NCBI GenBank assembly: GCA_002173095.1
Contig: NHBK01000014.1
Location: 186,001-250,000 of the forward strand
Length of the DNA: 64,000 nt
Direction: 5' to 3'
From: Hyphomonadaceae bacterium TMED5
GTDB taxonomy: Bacteria; Pseudomonadota; Alphaproteobacteria; Caulobacterales; Hyphomonadaceae
In this document: positions 26,257 to 35,205 of the stretch, piece after piece
Numbering within the stretch: the stretch's first letter is position 1
How the letters are laid out: every line of letters begins with the position of its first letter
Notes under the pieces: generated by a model
Told to the model about the DNA's origin: nothing
Seen by the model: only the letters and a program-made list of their open reading frames with translations
Database searches by the model: none
Position numbers and translations under genes: made by a program

Positions 26257-27402
26257 ATGTCTGAGCGTAGTTACTACGATATCCTTGGCGTCGCCAAAGA
26301 TGCCGACGAGAAAGCGATCAAGAGCGCCTATCGCAAGCTCGCAATGAAATTTCACCCGGACCGCAATCCGGACGATCCTGAAGCTGAAGCCAAGTTCAAA
26401 GAAGCGGGTGAGGCTTATTCCGTTCTCTCCGACCCGGACAAGCGCGCCGCTTATGACCGTTACGGCAAGGCTGCATTTGATGGGTCTGGTGGCGCTGGCG
26501 GAAATCCATTCGGTGCGGGCGCTGACCCATCGGATATTTTCGGTGATATTTTCTCTGAATTCTTCGGCGGGGCGCGAGGCGGTGGTCGTCAGGGTCCGGG
26601 CCGCGGCGCTGACCTGCGCTATGACCTCGATATTTCGCTGGAAGATGCGTTTTCCGGTCGCGATATGGAAATTACCCTTCCAACTCAGGAAGCTTGTGAC
26701 CGCTGTGAGGGATCAGGTGCTGAGCCCGGGTCGCACCCTGAAACCTGCCCGACCTGTTCTGGTCGCGGGCGTGTGCGCGTACAGCAGGGTTTCTTCACTA
26801 TGGAGCGTGGCTGCCCGAAATGTTCTGGCCGCGGCGAGGTGATTAAAGACCCGTGCCGCCAATGTGCGGGCCAGGGTCTCGTTCAAACTGAACGCACGCT
26901 CTCCATCAACATTCCGGCTGGTATTGAAAGCGGGCAACGCATTCGACTGTCTGGTGAAGGTAATCCGGGGCCTCAAGGGGCTATGCCGGGGGATCTTTAT
27001 ATTTTCGTTGAAGTGCTGGACCATGCGATTTTCGAACGCGACGGGCCGAACCTTTATTGCCGCGCACCTGTTCCAATGGTGAAAGCTGCGCTCGGCGGCG
27101 AAATTGAGATTCCAACCGTGGAAGGTGGGCGTTCGCGCATCACTATTCCGGACGGTGCGCAAACGGGTCGTCGTATGCGTCTGCGTGGTAAAGGCATGCC
27201 GTCACTTCGTGGTGGCCCGCGTGGTGATCTCTTTGTCGAGCTGTTCGTGGAGACCCCGCGCAATCTGACCTCGCGTCAGAAAGAGCTGCTTGAAGAATTC
27301 TGCGATTGCTCAGGCGAAGACTGCAATCCGGAAAGCAATGGCTTTATCGGCAAGGTCAAAAAGTTCTGGGATGATCTGACCGACGCTGACGAAGCGCGCT
27401 GA
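26257..27402 (+). CDS. dnaJ: Chaperone DnaJ (Hsp40, type I)
   Basis: Stimulates DnaK ATPase and delivers clients. The J domain is at residues 1-70 with HPD at 33-35 (KFHPDRNPD), followed by a Gly/Phe-rich segment (about 75-125). Four zinc-finger repeats (CDRCEGSG, CPTCSGRG, CPKCSGRG, CRQCAGQG) and the C-terminal substrate domains follow. Length 381 residues. A perfect intrinsic terminator follows 20 bp after the stop. In related genomes dapB is typically the next gene; here two sulfotransferase-like genes lie in between. Confidence 0.98.
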   Translation: MSERSYYDILGVAKDADEKAIKSAYRKLAMKFHPDRNPDDPEAEAKFKEAGEAYSVLSDPDKRAAYDRYGKAAFDGSGGAGGNPFGAGADPSDIFGDIFSEFFGGARGGGRQGPGRGADLRYDLDISLEDAFSGRDMEITLPTQEACDRCEGSGAEPGSHPETCPTCSGRGRVRVQQGFFTMERGCPKCSGRGEVIKDPCRQCAGQGLVQTERTLSINIPAGIESGQRIRLSGEGNPGPQGAMPGDLYIFVEVLDHAIFERDGPNLYCRAPVPMVKAALGGEIEIPTVEGGRSRITIPDGAQTGRRMRLRGKGMPSLRGGPRGDLFVELFVETPRNLTSRQKELLEEFCDCSGEDCNPESNGFIGKVKKFWDDLTDADEAR

Positions 27403-27422
27403 TCCAGCCGGATAGAGACAAT

Positions 27423-27454
27423 AAAAAACGCGGCTCTTCGGGGCCGCGTTTTTT
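27423..27454. terminator. Bidirectional intrinsic terminator after dnaJ
   Basis: AAAAAACGCGGC (27423-27434) and GCCGCGTTTTTT (27443-27454) are perfect 12-bp arms that extend inward to a UUCG tetraloop. The A tract on one side and T tract on the other let it act for dnaJ and for the convergent gene at 27458. Confidence 0.93.
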
Positions 27455-27457
27455 GCT

Positions 27458-28513
27458 TTAATTGGCAACGGCCTTGATATCGAGCCCAGCTTTCTCAACG
27501 GCCTCATTCAGCCATTTTTCAAGCTCGCCATCTTCAAGCTGATATGGCGTCATCTCATCAGGATACTTCTTGATGTCGTTATTATAGTTCGTGCCGTCTT
27601 TCAGATACTTCTTCATCAGGCGGCGATTGCCCTGTTTGAAGTTATCCATATAGGCCTCGACATCTTTGCTCGCGGGCAAAAGAGGAGAGCCTTTCGGCAG
27701 AACCTCGTCACGCAAAATCGTGCGAAGTGTCTGGCGATGTTTTTTCCATGGCTCTTTATCGGCATATTGCTCGTTAAAGGCGCGTAGAACTTCCTGGCCC
27801 TGTGCGGAAAGAGACGGGTTCTGGCGCGGCGGAATTTTTACCTTTGTCGGGTCCATGCCCAGCCATTCTGCAAAGTCGAAGGAGACATCTGTCATGTCTT
27901 CGAAGGCGAGCACGGTCATGTTCTGGCGGCCAACCTGGCGGTTCCAGAAGTTCAGATGTTTGAAATAGTCGATGCCGACAATCTGATTGTTCAGATTGTA
28001 GAAGATCGAGCGGTGAGAGAGGTCGGAATTGCGAAGGCGCGTTGTGTAACCGCTAATGCATTGGCGGTCCTGACGGCGAACAATGGCCAGCACTTTGATT
28101 GTGTCGGTGTATTTCGACAGCAGTTTGATGATGCGCTCAACGCCCTCTTTTGGCAGGCGCAGAAGCCCTTCATAAGAGAAAAAGAGAGATGGCAGTTCGA
28201 AGGCTGCAATGTCTTCATCAATCTTCTTCTCAATGGCTGCGTAAACGTCCTCTTCGGTGGCGCTCTCCGGCAGACCGTAAGTCGACTTCATTGAGGAAAT
28301 CCGGCTCGGCACACCGCCATAAGCCATCAGCGCGAGGTCGGAATTGCCGATCTTCGTGCCTTTAATCGTCGCAATGCCATGGTGCTTCATGAGCTTGCGA
28401 TTGATATTGGTATAGTTCTGAATGCTCTTGGAGCCACACTTCTGATACCCGACGTGAATCAGAATTTGCGCCAGCTTCTTACCTGTCGCTTGCCCACCAG
28501 CTTTTCCAGCCAT
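27458..28513 (-). CDS. Sulfotransferase-like protein, paralog 1
   Basis: A 351-residue cytoplasmic protein that looks like a divergent PAPS-dependent sulfotransferase. LIHVGYQKCGSKSIQ near the N-terminus occupies the place of the 5'-phosphosulfate loop (commonly PKTGTTSLQ), with Cys and Ser replacing the usual Thr run. VLAIVRRQDRQCISGYTTRL matches the 3'-phosphate-binding region. KLWKKH-like basic and acidic helices dominate the C-terminal third. It is closely similar along its length to the gene at 28724, so the two are tandem duplicates. The acceptor is unknown; surface polysaccharide or peptide sulfation is a guess. It sits between dnaJ and dapB. Confidence 0.65.
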   Translation of the reverse strand: MAGKAGGQATGKKLAQILIHVGYQKCGSKSIQNYTNINRKLMKHHGIATIKGTKIGNSDLALMAYGGVPSRISSMKSTYGLPESATEEDVYAAIEKKIDEDIAAFELPSLFFSYEGLLRLPKEGVERIIKLLSKYTDTIKVLAIVRRQDRQCISGYTTRLRNSDLSHRSIFYNLNNQIVGIDYFKHLNFWNRQVGRQNMTVLAFEDMTDVSFDFAEWLGMDPTKVKIPPRQNPSLSAQGQEVLRAFNEQYADKEPWKKHRQTLRTILRDEVLPKGSPLLPASKDVEAYMDNFKQGNRRLMKKYLKDGTNYNNDIKKYPDEMTPYQLEDGELEKWLNEAVEKAGLDIKAVAN

Positions 28514-28723
28514 GTTTGGATATCCCCTAAATCCCTCTCAGATGCACCCACCCGTGCTCTGAAAAACGCTACGCTTAACGGCTCGGAACCTAGCAAGATT
28601 GGTTTTGCGCCGCAACACGCGGTCAGGCCAGATGCCCCGCGAAAATCATTCGATGATTTCAGGGCAAATCCTTGAGAAAACGCATCAGACCAAGGCATTT
28701 AGCGTGCTGGTTGAACTCCGAAA

Positions 28724-29803
28724 TCAATCACCATCTGTCTTCAGCGATTTCAGAAGAATATCCTTCTCCGCATCAGAGATGTTAAGTTCTGGAATGGCAC
28801 GCCCGACCCAGCCTGAAAGCTCACCGGGTTCCAGTTCAACTTTCACCTGCTCTTCGGGCAGGGGTTTTAAGTCATCATTATAACGGGTGTCTTCAGGAAG
28901 GTATTTTCGTAGAAGTCGCCTGTTGGCGCGCCGGAAGTTTTCCAGATAACCAGCCGCTGCAGATGCTGCCGGGCGCAGTCCATCGCCGTCTTTCGGAAGC
29001 AATTCTCTCAAAGCGTATTTGATGTCGACCGCATGGGCCGCCCAGAGTTTTTCGGCGCTAAAGGTCTCATTGAAGCTGCGCAGGACTTCCTGGCCATATG
29101 CGGGAAGCGAGGTGTTTTGGCGGGGCGGAAACTCTACCTCATCATGCGGAAGCCCCAGATACGTGGCATAGGTGTGCGCGACGTCTTCCAGATCCTCGAA
29201 AGCATAGACCGTCAGGTTTCGTCTGCGGACCTGTTTGGCCCAATGCTCAAGCGCTTCATAATAATCAATTCCGACGAACTGGCCGCGTTGGTCATGAAAC
29301 AGATCATGGCCTGACAGGCGGGTATTCAGAAGCCGGGTTGTATAGCCACTTGTAGCCTGCCGGTCCTGACGACGAACAATCGCCAGCACTTGCAGGTTTT
29401 TGGTGAGGGTTTTCAGAAAACCTACCAGCCGCGCCACCTGATCTTCGGGCAGGCGGAGAAGCCCCTCATATGACAGGCAGATCGTTTCTGACTCGCAGGC
29501 ATTGATCTCTGCAATGATGGACTCTTCGATCGCGCTATATACTTCTGCATCTGAAGCATCTGGCAGATCAAAGCGCTCACGCATCTGTCTGATCCGGCTT
29601 GGAAGACCGGCATACGCCATCAGGGCGGTATCAACCTTTTTGATTTTGGTGGACTGGAGCGTGGTAATGCCTTTGGCCTGCAGATAGGGCAGGTTGATTT
29701 TGCAGAATTCCTGAATGCTTTTGGAGCCGCATTTTTGATAACCGACATGCAGGATAATGCGTGAGACGCGTCTGACCTGAAGACCGGAAGCCGATTTTGC
29801 CAA
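28724..29803 (-). CDS. Sulfotransferase-like protein, paralog 2
   Basis: A 359-residue paralog of the preceding gene. It shares IILHVGYQKCGSKSIQEF at the N-terminus, the LSYEGLLRLPEDQV segment, VLAIVRRQDRQATSGYTTRL, a VYAFEDLEDV strand and PPRQNTSLPAYGQEVLRSFN, cited in part. The conserved Y-Q-K-C-G-S-K-S loop in both copies shows that the unusual phosphosulfate loop is maintained, not decayed. The genes are separated by 210 bp, so each may have its own promoter. Retention of both with divergence elsewhere suggests different acceptors. Enzymatic activity is inferred only from fold-like motifs. Confidence 0.65.
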   Translation of the reverse strand: MAKSASGLQVRRVSRIILHVGYQKCGSKSIQEFCKINLPYLQAKGITTLQSTKIKKVDTALMAYAGLPSRIRQMRERFDLPDASDAEVYSAIEESIIAEINACESETICLSYEGLLRLPEDQVARLVGFLKTLTKNLQVLAIVRRQDRQATSGYTTRLLNTRLSGHDLFHDQRGQFVGIDYYEALEHWAKQVRRRNLTVYAFEDLEDVAHTYATYLGLPHDEVEFPPRQNTSLPAYGQEVLRSFNETFSAEKLWAAHAVDIKYALRELLPKDGDGLRPAASAAAGYLENFRRANRRLLRKYLPEDTRYNDDLKPLPEEQVKVELEPGELSGWVGRAIPELNISDAEKDILLKSLKTDGD

Positions 29804-29964
29804 TACTCTACCCTCTGACCCTAGCTACGAATCTCTGCTCCCTGATGTATCACACTCATGTGTCCGCGCTATGGAGCTTTCTGAAACTTCACCATTGCAG
29901 GGGCCTTAAGGATTAGCCGATAAGACAATTGACGAGTTTCAGATTTCCAATTGTCTATAGGTCC

Positions 29965-30783
29965 ATGAATACACATTCTCCGATACATATTGCGATTTCC
30001 GGTGCAGCTGGCCGCATGGGGCAAACCCTGACAGGGCTGGCGTATGATGATGCCGGGCTAAAGCTGGTCGGCGCGACCGAAGCCCCAGCCTTTGATGGCC
30101 TTGGAAAAGATGTCGGGCTTCTCTCCGGCCTTGGAAATACGGGCATTACCCTGAGTTCGGATATTGAGGCGGCAGCTTCGGATGCGAGCTGTTTTGTAGA
30201 CTTCACGCGCCCGAAAGCGACCCTCGCGGCGCTGAAAGCGCTTCAGTCGACACGTGTGAGATGTGTCGTCATTGGTACGACCGGGTTCAGTTCAGATGAA
30301 ATGTTCGCCTTGCAGGAATGGTCCAGCCGGTACGCAATCGTGTTTTCAGGGAATTATTCCCTCGGCGTGAATATGCTGGCAGCCTTGGTGACCCGTGCAG
30401 CGAAATCACTGGGTGAAGACTGGGATATTGAAATCCTTGAAACCCATCACCGCCACAAAGTCGATGCGCCGTCAGGTACGGCTCTTCTTCTGGGTGATGC
30501 GGCAGCAGAAGGGCGCGGCGCGCCCCTGTCTGACCTGCGTATTCCTCCATATGATGGTGTTACGGGTGAGCGCCCTGAAGGCAAAATTGGCTTTTCTGTA
30601 CGCCGCTCTGGCGGTGTCATCGGCGAACATGAAGTGAGTTTTGGGTCTGAAGAAGAAATTCTTTCGCTGTCTCATACCGCTCTTAACCGCAAAGTGTTTG
30701 CGCGTGGCGCGCTGCATGCGGCGAAATGGGGTGTGAACCAGCCACCGGGTTGGTATTCCATGAAGGATGTTCTCGGCCTGTGA
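29965..30783 (+). CDS. dapB: 4-hydroxy-tetrahydrodipicolinate reductase
   Basis: NAD(P)H-dependent step of lysine and meso-diaminopimelate synthesis, feeding peptidoglycan. The Rossmann loop ISGAAGRMGQTL, VIGTTGFSSDEM, and the active-site block ETHHRHKVDAPSGTALLLG (catalytic His and Lys) are present. Length from ATG 29965 is 272 residues, the family size; the frame continues upstream to a TTG at 29929 with no ribosome site. AGG at 29959-29961 precedes the ATG. The stop overlaps the amidase GTG start (GTGA, 30780-30783). Confidence 0.95.
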   Translation: MNTHSPIHIAISGAAGRMGQTLTGLAYDDAGLKLVGATEAPAFDGLGKDVGLLSGLGNTGITLSSDIEAAASDASCFVDFTRPKATLAALKALQSTRVRCVVIGTTGFSSDEMFALQEWSSRYAIVFSGNYSLGVNMLAALVTRAAKSLGEDWDIEILETHHRHKVDAPSGTALLLGDAAAEGRGAPLSDLRIPPYDGVTGERPEGKIGFSVRRSGGVIGEHEVSFGSEEEILSLSHTALNRKVFARGALHAAKWGVNQPPGWYSMKDVLGL

Positions 30784-32240
30784 GTGATATCTGCTTTCAG
30801 CCTGCCTGGCGGCAAATGGATGCTCTGAACCTTGGAAGCCTGACGAGTGCAGAGCTTTTAGAGGTCCATATTGCTCAGTTTAACCGGGTCAATAAAGCGC
30901 TGAATGCCGTCATCAAAACCGATCTGGAACGCGCCAGAGAGCGGGCCAGAGCGCTCGACCGTATGCGCGCAGATGGGAAAATTCTGGGCCCGCTGCATGG
31001 CTTGCCCATGACCGTGAAAGACACGTTTGATGTCGATTCTATGCCTGCAACTGCGGGTGCGCCGGAATATGCCAAACGCGCAAAACCCGTTGAAGATGCC
31101 AGCGTTGTCGCACGGGCCAAGGCCGCTGGTGCCATCATCTGGGGTAAAACCAATGTCCCTTACATGGCTGGGGAGTGGCAGTCGCATAACCGGCTCTTTG
31201 GCAAAACATCCAATCCGTATGACATGTCACGTACTCCGGGCGGGTCATCCGGTGGTGCGTCGGCTGCGCTGGCGGCTGGCATTACACCGTTAGAAGTTGG
31301 CTCCGATATTGGAGGGTCACTCCGTATTCCCGCGCATTTTACCGGAATTGTATCCCTCAAGCCGACCTATGGTGTCATGCCACAAGCAGGGCATGTGCCG
31401 CCGGCACCTGATTTTCCGGGCGAAGTTGATCTGAATGTTGTTGGCCCAATGGCCCGTACCGTTCGTGACCTTAAGCTTCTGCGCTCCGTTATGCAGCGCG
31501 GCGCATCAGGCAGCCAGACTGGGTTTTCACTCTCTATAGAGGACAAAAAGCTCGCGGTCTGGACTGAACACGACACATGGCCAGTGGCTAAAGAGGTGCA
31601 GGACCTCATATCCGTTGCGGTGGCTGAGTTTGAAGGGGCGGGCGCCGAGGTCGCGCGCGTTAAACCAGACATCGACCCGGATGAATTGCTGGATGTTTAC
31701 CTATCCCTGCTCATTCCGATTGTTGCGCTGGATATGCCGCAATTACGGACCATTGGCCTGAAATTCCTGCGTCCGATTCTGAAATATCTACAGCGCTATG
31801 AGAAATCGCCCTTCACCGATGGCAATTGGGCCGTGAAAGCGGACCTCTCTCATCTGGATTGGCTGAAAATGGATGCGCGCCGGTCTGCAATGAAGTGGAT
31901 CATGCGGGACTTTTTCAAAACCTATGATGCGCTCATTCTTCCCGTCTCGCCCACGCCTGCGATCGAGCACAATATCAAGGGCACGGTGCTGGAGCGGACC
32001 ATGAAGATTGATGGGACGAGCGCGCCTTATGCCAGCCACCTTCAATGGATTTCACTGGCGTCGGCGCTGCATCTGCCTGCTGTGACCATACCGATTGGTC
32101 GAACCGATGATGGTCTGCCCGTTGGTATTCAGATCGTTGGCCGTCAGGGCGAAGATGCACGTCTTCTTGATATCGCTGAAGCGATGGAAGGATTGTTAGG
32201 GGGTTACCGCCGCCCACGTTCTGATCTAGGTCTTCTCTGA
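30780..32240 (+). CDS. Amidase signature family amidohydrolase
   Basis: A 486-residue hydrolase of the amidase-signature (AS) family. The Ser-cisSer-Lys triad is visible: Lys in LPMTVKDTFDV, the glycine-serine loop RTPGGSSGGASAAL and nucleophile region EVGSDIGGSLRIPA. Substrates in the family range from simple amides to acyl-tRNA; nothing nearby (no gatB/gatC) supports GatA, so the substrate is open. GTG 30780 is fused to the dapB stop as GTGA, indicating translational coupling; in-frame ATG 30726 would overlap dapB by 58 bases. Confidence 0.88.
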   Translation: MSDICFQPAWRQMDALNLGSLTSAELLEVHIAQFNRVNKALNAVIKTDLERARERARALDRMRADGKILGPLHGLPMTVKDTFDVDSMPATAGAPEYAKRAKPVEDASVVARAKAAGAIIWGKTNVPYMAGEWQSHNRLFGKTSNPYDMSRTPGGSSGGASAALAAGITPLEVGSDIGGSLRIPAHFTGIVSLKPTYGVMPQAGHVPPAPDFPGEVDLNVVGPMARTVRDLKLLRSVMQRGASGSQTGFSLSIEDKKLAVWTEHDTWPVAKEVQDLISVAVAEFEGAGAEVARVKPDIDPDELLDVYLSLLIPIVALDMPQLRTIGLKFLRPILKYLQRYEKSPFTDGNWAVKADLSHLDWLKMDARRSAMKWIMRDFFKTYDALILPVSPTPAIEHNIKGTVLERTMKIDGTSAPYASHLQWISLASALHLPAVTIPIGRTDDGLPVGIQIVGRQGEDARLLDIAEAMEGLLGGYRRPRSDLGLL

Positions 32241-32264
32241 AACAATACGTCAGGGGAGAGAGAC

Positions 32265-33041
32265 ATGCAGGATCGCGTAAAACCATTATCAGGTGTTCGC
32301 AATTTCCGGGATTTTGGCGGGTATGACACGCCAACAGGACGCATTCGTCAGGGGCTGCTCTTCCGGTCTGGCCATTACAACGACGCCACAGACGAAGACA
32401 TTGTCTTTCTGAACGACCTTGGCGTGACCTTCCACGTTGACTTGCGTCGCCCGGACGAGCGCGACCGTCAGCCCAATAAATGGCCCGCAGAAAGTGTCGT
32501 CATGATTGCGTCTGAAGGTGGGCGTCAGGAAACGCCGGCACATGTGGCCGCACTTCAGGGCGACAATGTCACCGCTGACTCTATTGAAGGCTATATGACG
32601 AATTACTATCGCGAGGCGCCTTTCAAAGAGCACCATGTGGAGCTTTTCCGTGCCTGGTTTGACGGACTTGAGGCTGCGCAAGGCGCGTCCGTTGTTCATT
32701 GCGCCGCCGGTAAGGACCGCACGGGCATTATCTGCGCCCTGACGCATCTGGCACTTGGTGTCGGCGAAGAGGATGTCTTCATCGACTACGACCTGACGAA
32801 CACGGCGGTGGATATCGAAGCACATCTGCCTCTGGCGCGCGATCGGTTCAATAAAATGCTCGGTCAGAACCATGAGGCAGACGTTTATCGCCCATTTATG
32901 GGGGTACGGAATACCTATCTTGAGAATGCCTTTGAGGCGATGTCAGCAGAACACGGTTCTCCCATGTCCTATGCTGAAAATGTGCTTGGGCTGACCTCAG
33001 AACGCAGAGATATTCTCAAGAAGAAGTATGTAGAATCATAG
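32265..33041 (+). CDS. Tyrosine-protein phosphatase (PTP_3 family)
   Basis: A 258-residue protein of the bacterial Tyr/Ser phosphatase family. NFRDFGGYDTPTGRIRQGLLFRSG is cited in part as FRDFGGY and LFRSGHY, the family opening. The P-loop HCAAGKDRTG (145-154) contains nucleophile Cys146 and phosphate-binding Arg152, and the Lys-Asp following the loop suggests possible phosphoinositide or lipid phosphate activity as in related enzymes. GGGGAGAG lies about nine bases before the ATG. It follows the amidase by 24 bp and is probably cotranscribed with it. Confidence 0.9.
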   Translation: MQDRVKPLSGVRNFRDFGGYDTPTGRIRQGLLFRSGHYNDATDEDIVFLNDLGVTFHVDLRRPDERDRQPNKWPAESVVMIASEGGRQETPAHVAALQGDNVTADSIEGYMTNYYREAPFKEHHVELFRAWFDGLEAAQGASVVHCAAGKDRTGIICALTHLALGVGEEDVFIDYDLTNTAVDIEAHLPLARDRFNKMLGQNHEADVYRPFMGVRNTYLENAFEAMSAEHGSPMSYAENVLGLTSERRDILKKKYVES

Positions 33042-33063
33042 CTTCTGAACGTTTCATCTTTGT

Positions 33064-33081
33064 CTGAATTCATGAATTCAG
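33064..33081. promoter_or_regulatory. Perfect 18-bp palindrome upstream of the MFS gene
   Basis: CTGAATTCATGAATTCAG is its own reverse complement over all 18 bases. It lies 74 bp upstream of the MFS start and 23 bp after the phosphatase stop, a fitting position for a dimeric repressor or activator site. No regulator is identified. Confidence 0.45.
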
Positions 33082-33108
33082 GCTGGCTTTTCTGAAAATC
33101 AGGGCGCA

Positions 33109-33148
33109 TCCTCCCCGCGAAAGAGCGAAAAACAGCTCTGTGGGAGGA
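33109..33148 (+). promoter_or_regulatory. Hairpin masking the MFS gene Shine-Dalgarno
   Basis: TCCTCCC (33109-33115) can pair fully with GGGAGGA (33142-33148), which is the ribosome binding site of the following gene. Inside it AGAGC (33122-33126) pairs with GCTCT (33135-33139). Such a fold would block initiation until opened; the trigger is unknown. Confidence 0.5.
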
Positions 33149-33154
33149 AAATGG

Positions 33155-34666
33155 ATGACTAATTTGCCCGAAGAGGCCCGGATGGAAACGATGGTTTCGG
33201 CAGTGGATGGGGAAATTCCCTCCAGTGTCGCTCCGGAAGACAGAGGTGGGCTGTTTAACAAGCCAGCTCTGGGCTGGGTGATTTTCGAATTCGCCCGAAA
33301 CCCTTATTATATTCTCGTTATCATCTATTTATTTGCGCCTTATCTGGCGCAATCCGTTGCAGGGGATGCGGCTGCGCGCGGTGAGTTCGCGGATCTGCCG
33401 CCTGAGGCTGTGCCGTCCGCTGCTGCGGCTTATGGCCAGGCTTTCGTGGCGGGTGTTACGAAATGGGCGGGTTTTGCGGCTGCTCTGACGGCGCCAATCC
33501 TTGGTGCAACGCTCGACCGTGGCGGTAAACGCAAACCGTTGATGATGGTGTTCCTGGGGCTTATGGGCCTCATGTCGTTTTCGCTCTGGTGGACAATTCC
33601 CGGCGGTGAGGGGCTTCCCTATTGGATGATTGGCGGAGCATTGGTCATCGCATCGGTTTGCTACACCTATTCAGAGGTGACCCATAACGCGATGCTGAAG
33701 GATGTGGCGCGTCCTCAGCTTCTGCCGCAGGTTTCTGGCATGGGGTTGGCGCTTGGCAATCTCGCCGCGACCATCATTATGGTGATGATTGTTCTTCTGA
33801 TTGCTCTGCCCGGACAGTTTGGATGGCCAATTTCCGGGCCAATTTTCGGGTTTAGTCTGGCTGAGCATCACCAGAACCGTATTGCCGGACCTATCGCGGC
33901 CATCTGGCTGGCTGTCTTTATGGCGCCGTTTTTCCTCTGGACCCCGGATGCAGGCAAGAAGGGTGCAAACTGGCTCAAGGCGATGAAAGAAGGCCTGCTC
34001 GGTCTTCTGAACACCATCAAACAGGCCAGCACTTACAAAGAGCCGATGAAGTATCTGGTCGCGCGCATGATCTACGCAGATGGCATGTCAGCCATGCTTG
34101 CACTAGGCGCAGTATATGTGGCGGGACAGCTTCATTGGAGCTTTGAAGAACTGGTTGGCTATGCCATCTGGCTTTCAATCTTTGCGACACTGGGCGGTTA
34201 TCTGGGCGGGGTATTCGACCGATTGCTAGGCGTGCGCAATGCGCTGTTATTCGAGCTGGTCATGCTGACCCTCATTCTGTTCGCACTCATTTCGATTACC
34301 GAAGACTCCATTTTCTTCGGGCTGATTGAATCGCGACAGGTTCTGGACTGGCCGGTTTACTCACACCTTCATGACTGGGCCTATCTTGGCGTGGCGATGT
34401 TCCTGGCGATCTTTGCGACAGCGAATATTTCATCGTCGCGATCAATGCTCGTAACCATGGCACCAAAGCATATGGTGGGTGAGTTTTTCGGCCTTTATGC
34501 CATTGCCGGAACGGTTACGGTCTGGCTCGGCCCTATGCTGATTGAGATTTTCACACGCACATTTAACAGCCAGCGCGCAGGCATGGCTGTCATCAGTGTG
34601 TTGTTCTTTATTGGCTTCGTGATCCTGCTCTTTGTCAGGCACAAGAAGGGTGAAATGGCAGACTAG
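33155..34666 (+). CDS. MFS transporter, UMF1-type
   Basis: A 503-residue polytopic inner-membrane protein resembling the UMF1/Atg22-like branch of the major facilitator superfamily. LGWVIFEFARNPYYILVIIY opens helix 1, ATLDRGGKRKPLMM lies at the loop 2-3 motif position, and YSEVTHNAMLKDVARP follows. Substrate unknown. ATG 33155 is used because GGGAGGA lies eight bases upstream; the ATG at 33151 is out of frame and an earlier in-frame GTG (33140) overlaps the ribosome site. The stop shares a CTAG with the stop of the convergent TadE-like gene (34663-34666). Confidence 0.82.
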   Translation: MTNLPEEARMETMVSAVDGEIPSSVAPEDRGGLFNKPALGWVIFEFARNPYYILVIIYLFAPYLAQSVAGDAAARGEFADLPPEAVPSAAAAYGQAFVAGVTKWAGFAAALTAPILGATLDRGGKRKPLMMVFLGLMGLMSFSLWWTIPGGEGLPYWMIGGALVIASVCYTYSEVTHNAMLKDVARPQLLPQVSGMGLALGNLAATIIMVMIVLLIALPGQFGWPISGPIFGFSLAEHHQNRIAGPIAAIWLAVFMAPFFLWTPDAGKKGANWLKAMKEGLLGLLNTIKQASTYKEPMKYLVARMIYADGMSAMLALGAVYVAGQLHWSFEELVGYAIWLSIFATLGGYLGGVFDRLLGVRNALLFELVMLTLILFALISITEDSIFFGLIESRQVLDWPVYSHLHDWAYLGVAMFLAIFATANISSSRSMLVTMAPKHMVGEFFGLYAIAGTVTVWLGPMLIEIFTRTFNSQRAGMAVISVLFFIGFVILLFVRHKKGEMAD

Positions 34667-35205
34667 TCCGCCATTTCGACCACATCTACGCGGCGAGGCC
34701 TCAGATAGAAGGTCTCGTCCATGCTGCGTGTGTTTGGCAGGAAATAGCCGAGTGTTGAATCATAGCTGTAATTCACTTCAGCCATGATAATGCTTTCGCC
34801 ATTATTGATCAGACCATTCGGAATGGTAACCGTCGCGCCCTCGCCATAAGCGGCCATATTCTGCGCTTCAGACCAGATGACTTTATAGCTGCCCTGATCA
34901 CGGATCACGCTGGTGACGCGCATCTGTGCCTGGGAGCCATCATATGGCTCAAACAATGCGCGGGAGGCCGCGAAAATATCGTTTACTTCCGTGCGGGTCA
35001 TGGTGGTGCCGCGGGCGACAAGGTCGCCCAGCGCGCTTGCAGTATGCGTAACCTTGCGATCAACCGTCATCAGGAAGGACACTTCGATACTGCCGAAATA
35101 AAGTAGTGCGAAGACAGGCAGGATCATGGCGAATTCGACAGCGGAGACACCGCGGCGGTCGCGACCAAAATTCCGCATACGGCCAAGAATACCGGAATAT
35201 TTCAT
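34663..35205 (-). CDS. tadE: TadE-like pseudopilin (tad locus, copy 1)
   Basis: A 180-residue protein with the TadE signature RRGVSAVEFAMILPVFALLYF at residues about 18-38, cited as RRGVSAVEFAMILPVF: prepilin-type site after Gly, Glu at +5, then a membrane helix. The remainder is an extracytoplasmic domain. TadE/TadF pseudopilins are processed by the CpaA/TadV peptidase and are needed for Flp pilus assembly. The ATG overlaps the stop of the next upstream gene as TAATG. It forms a minus-strand operon with the other TadE-like gene, and perhaps the CpaC-N-like gene, beside the main cpa operon. Confidence 0.85.
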   Translation of the reverse strand: MKYSGILGRMRNFGRDRRGVSAVEFAMILPVFALLYFGSIEVSFLMTVDRKVTHTASALGDLVARGTTMTRTEVNDIFAASRALFEPYDGSQAQMRVTSVIRDQGSYKVIWSEAQNMAAYGEGATVTIPNGLINNGESIIMAEVNYSYDSTLGYFLPNTRSMDETFYLRPRRVDVVEMAD

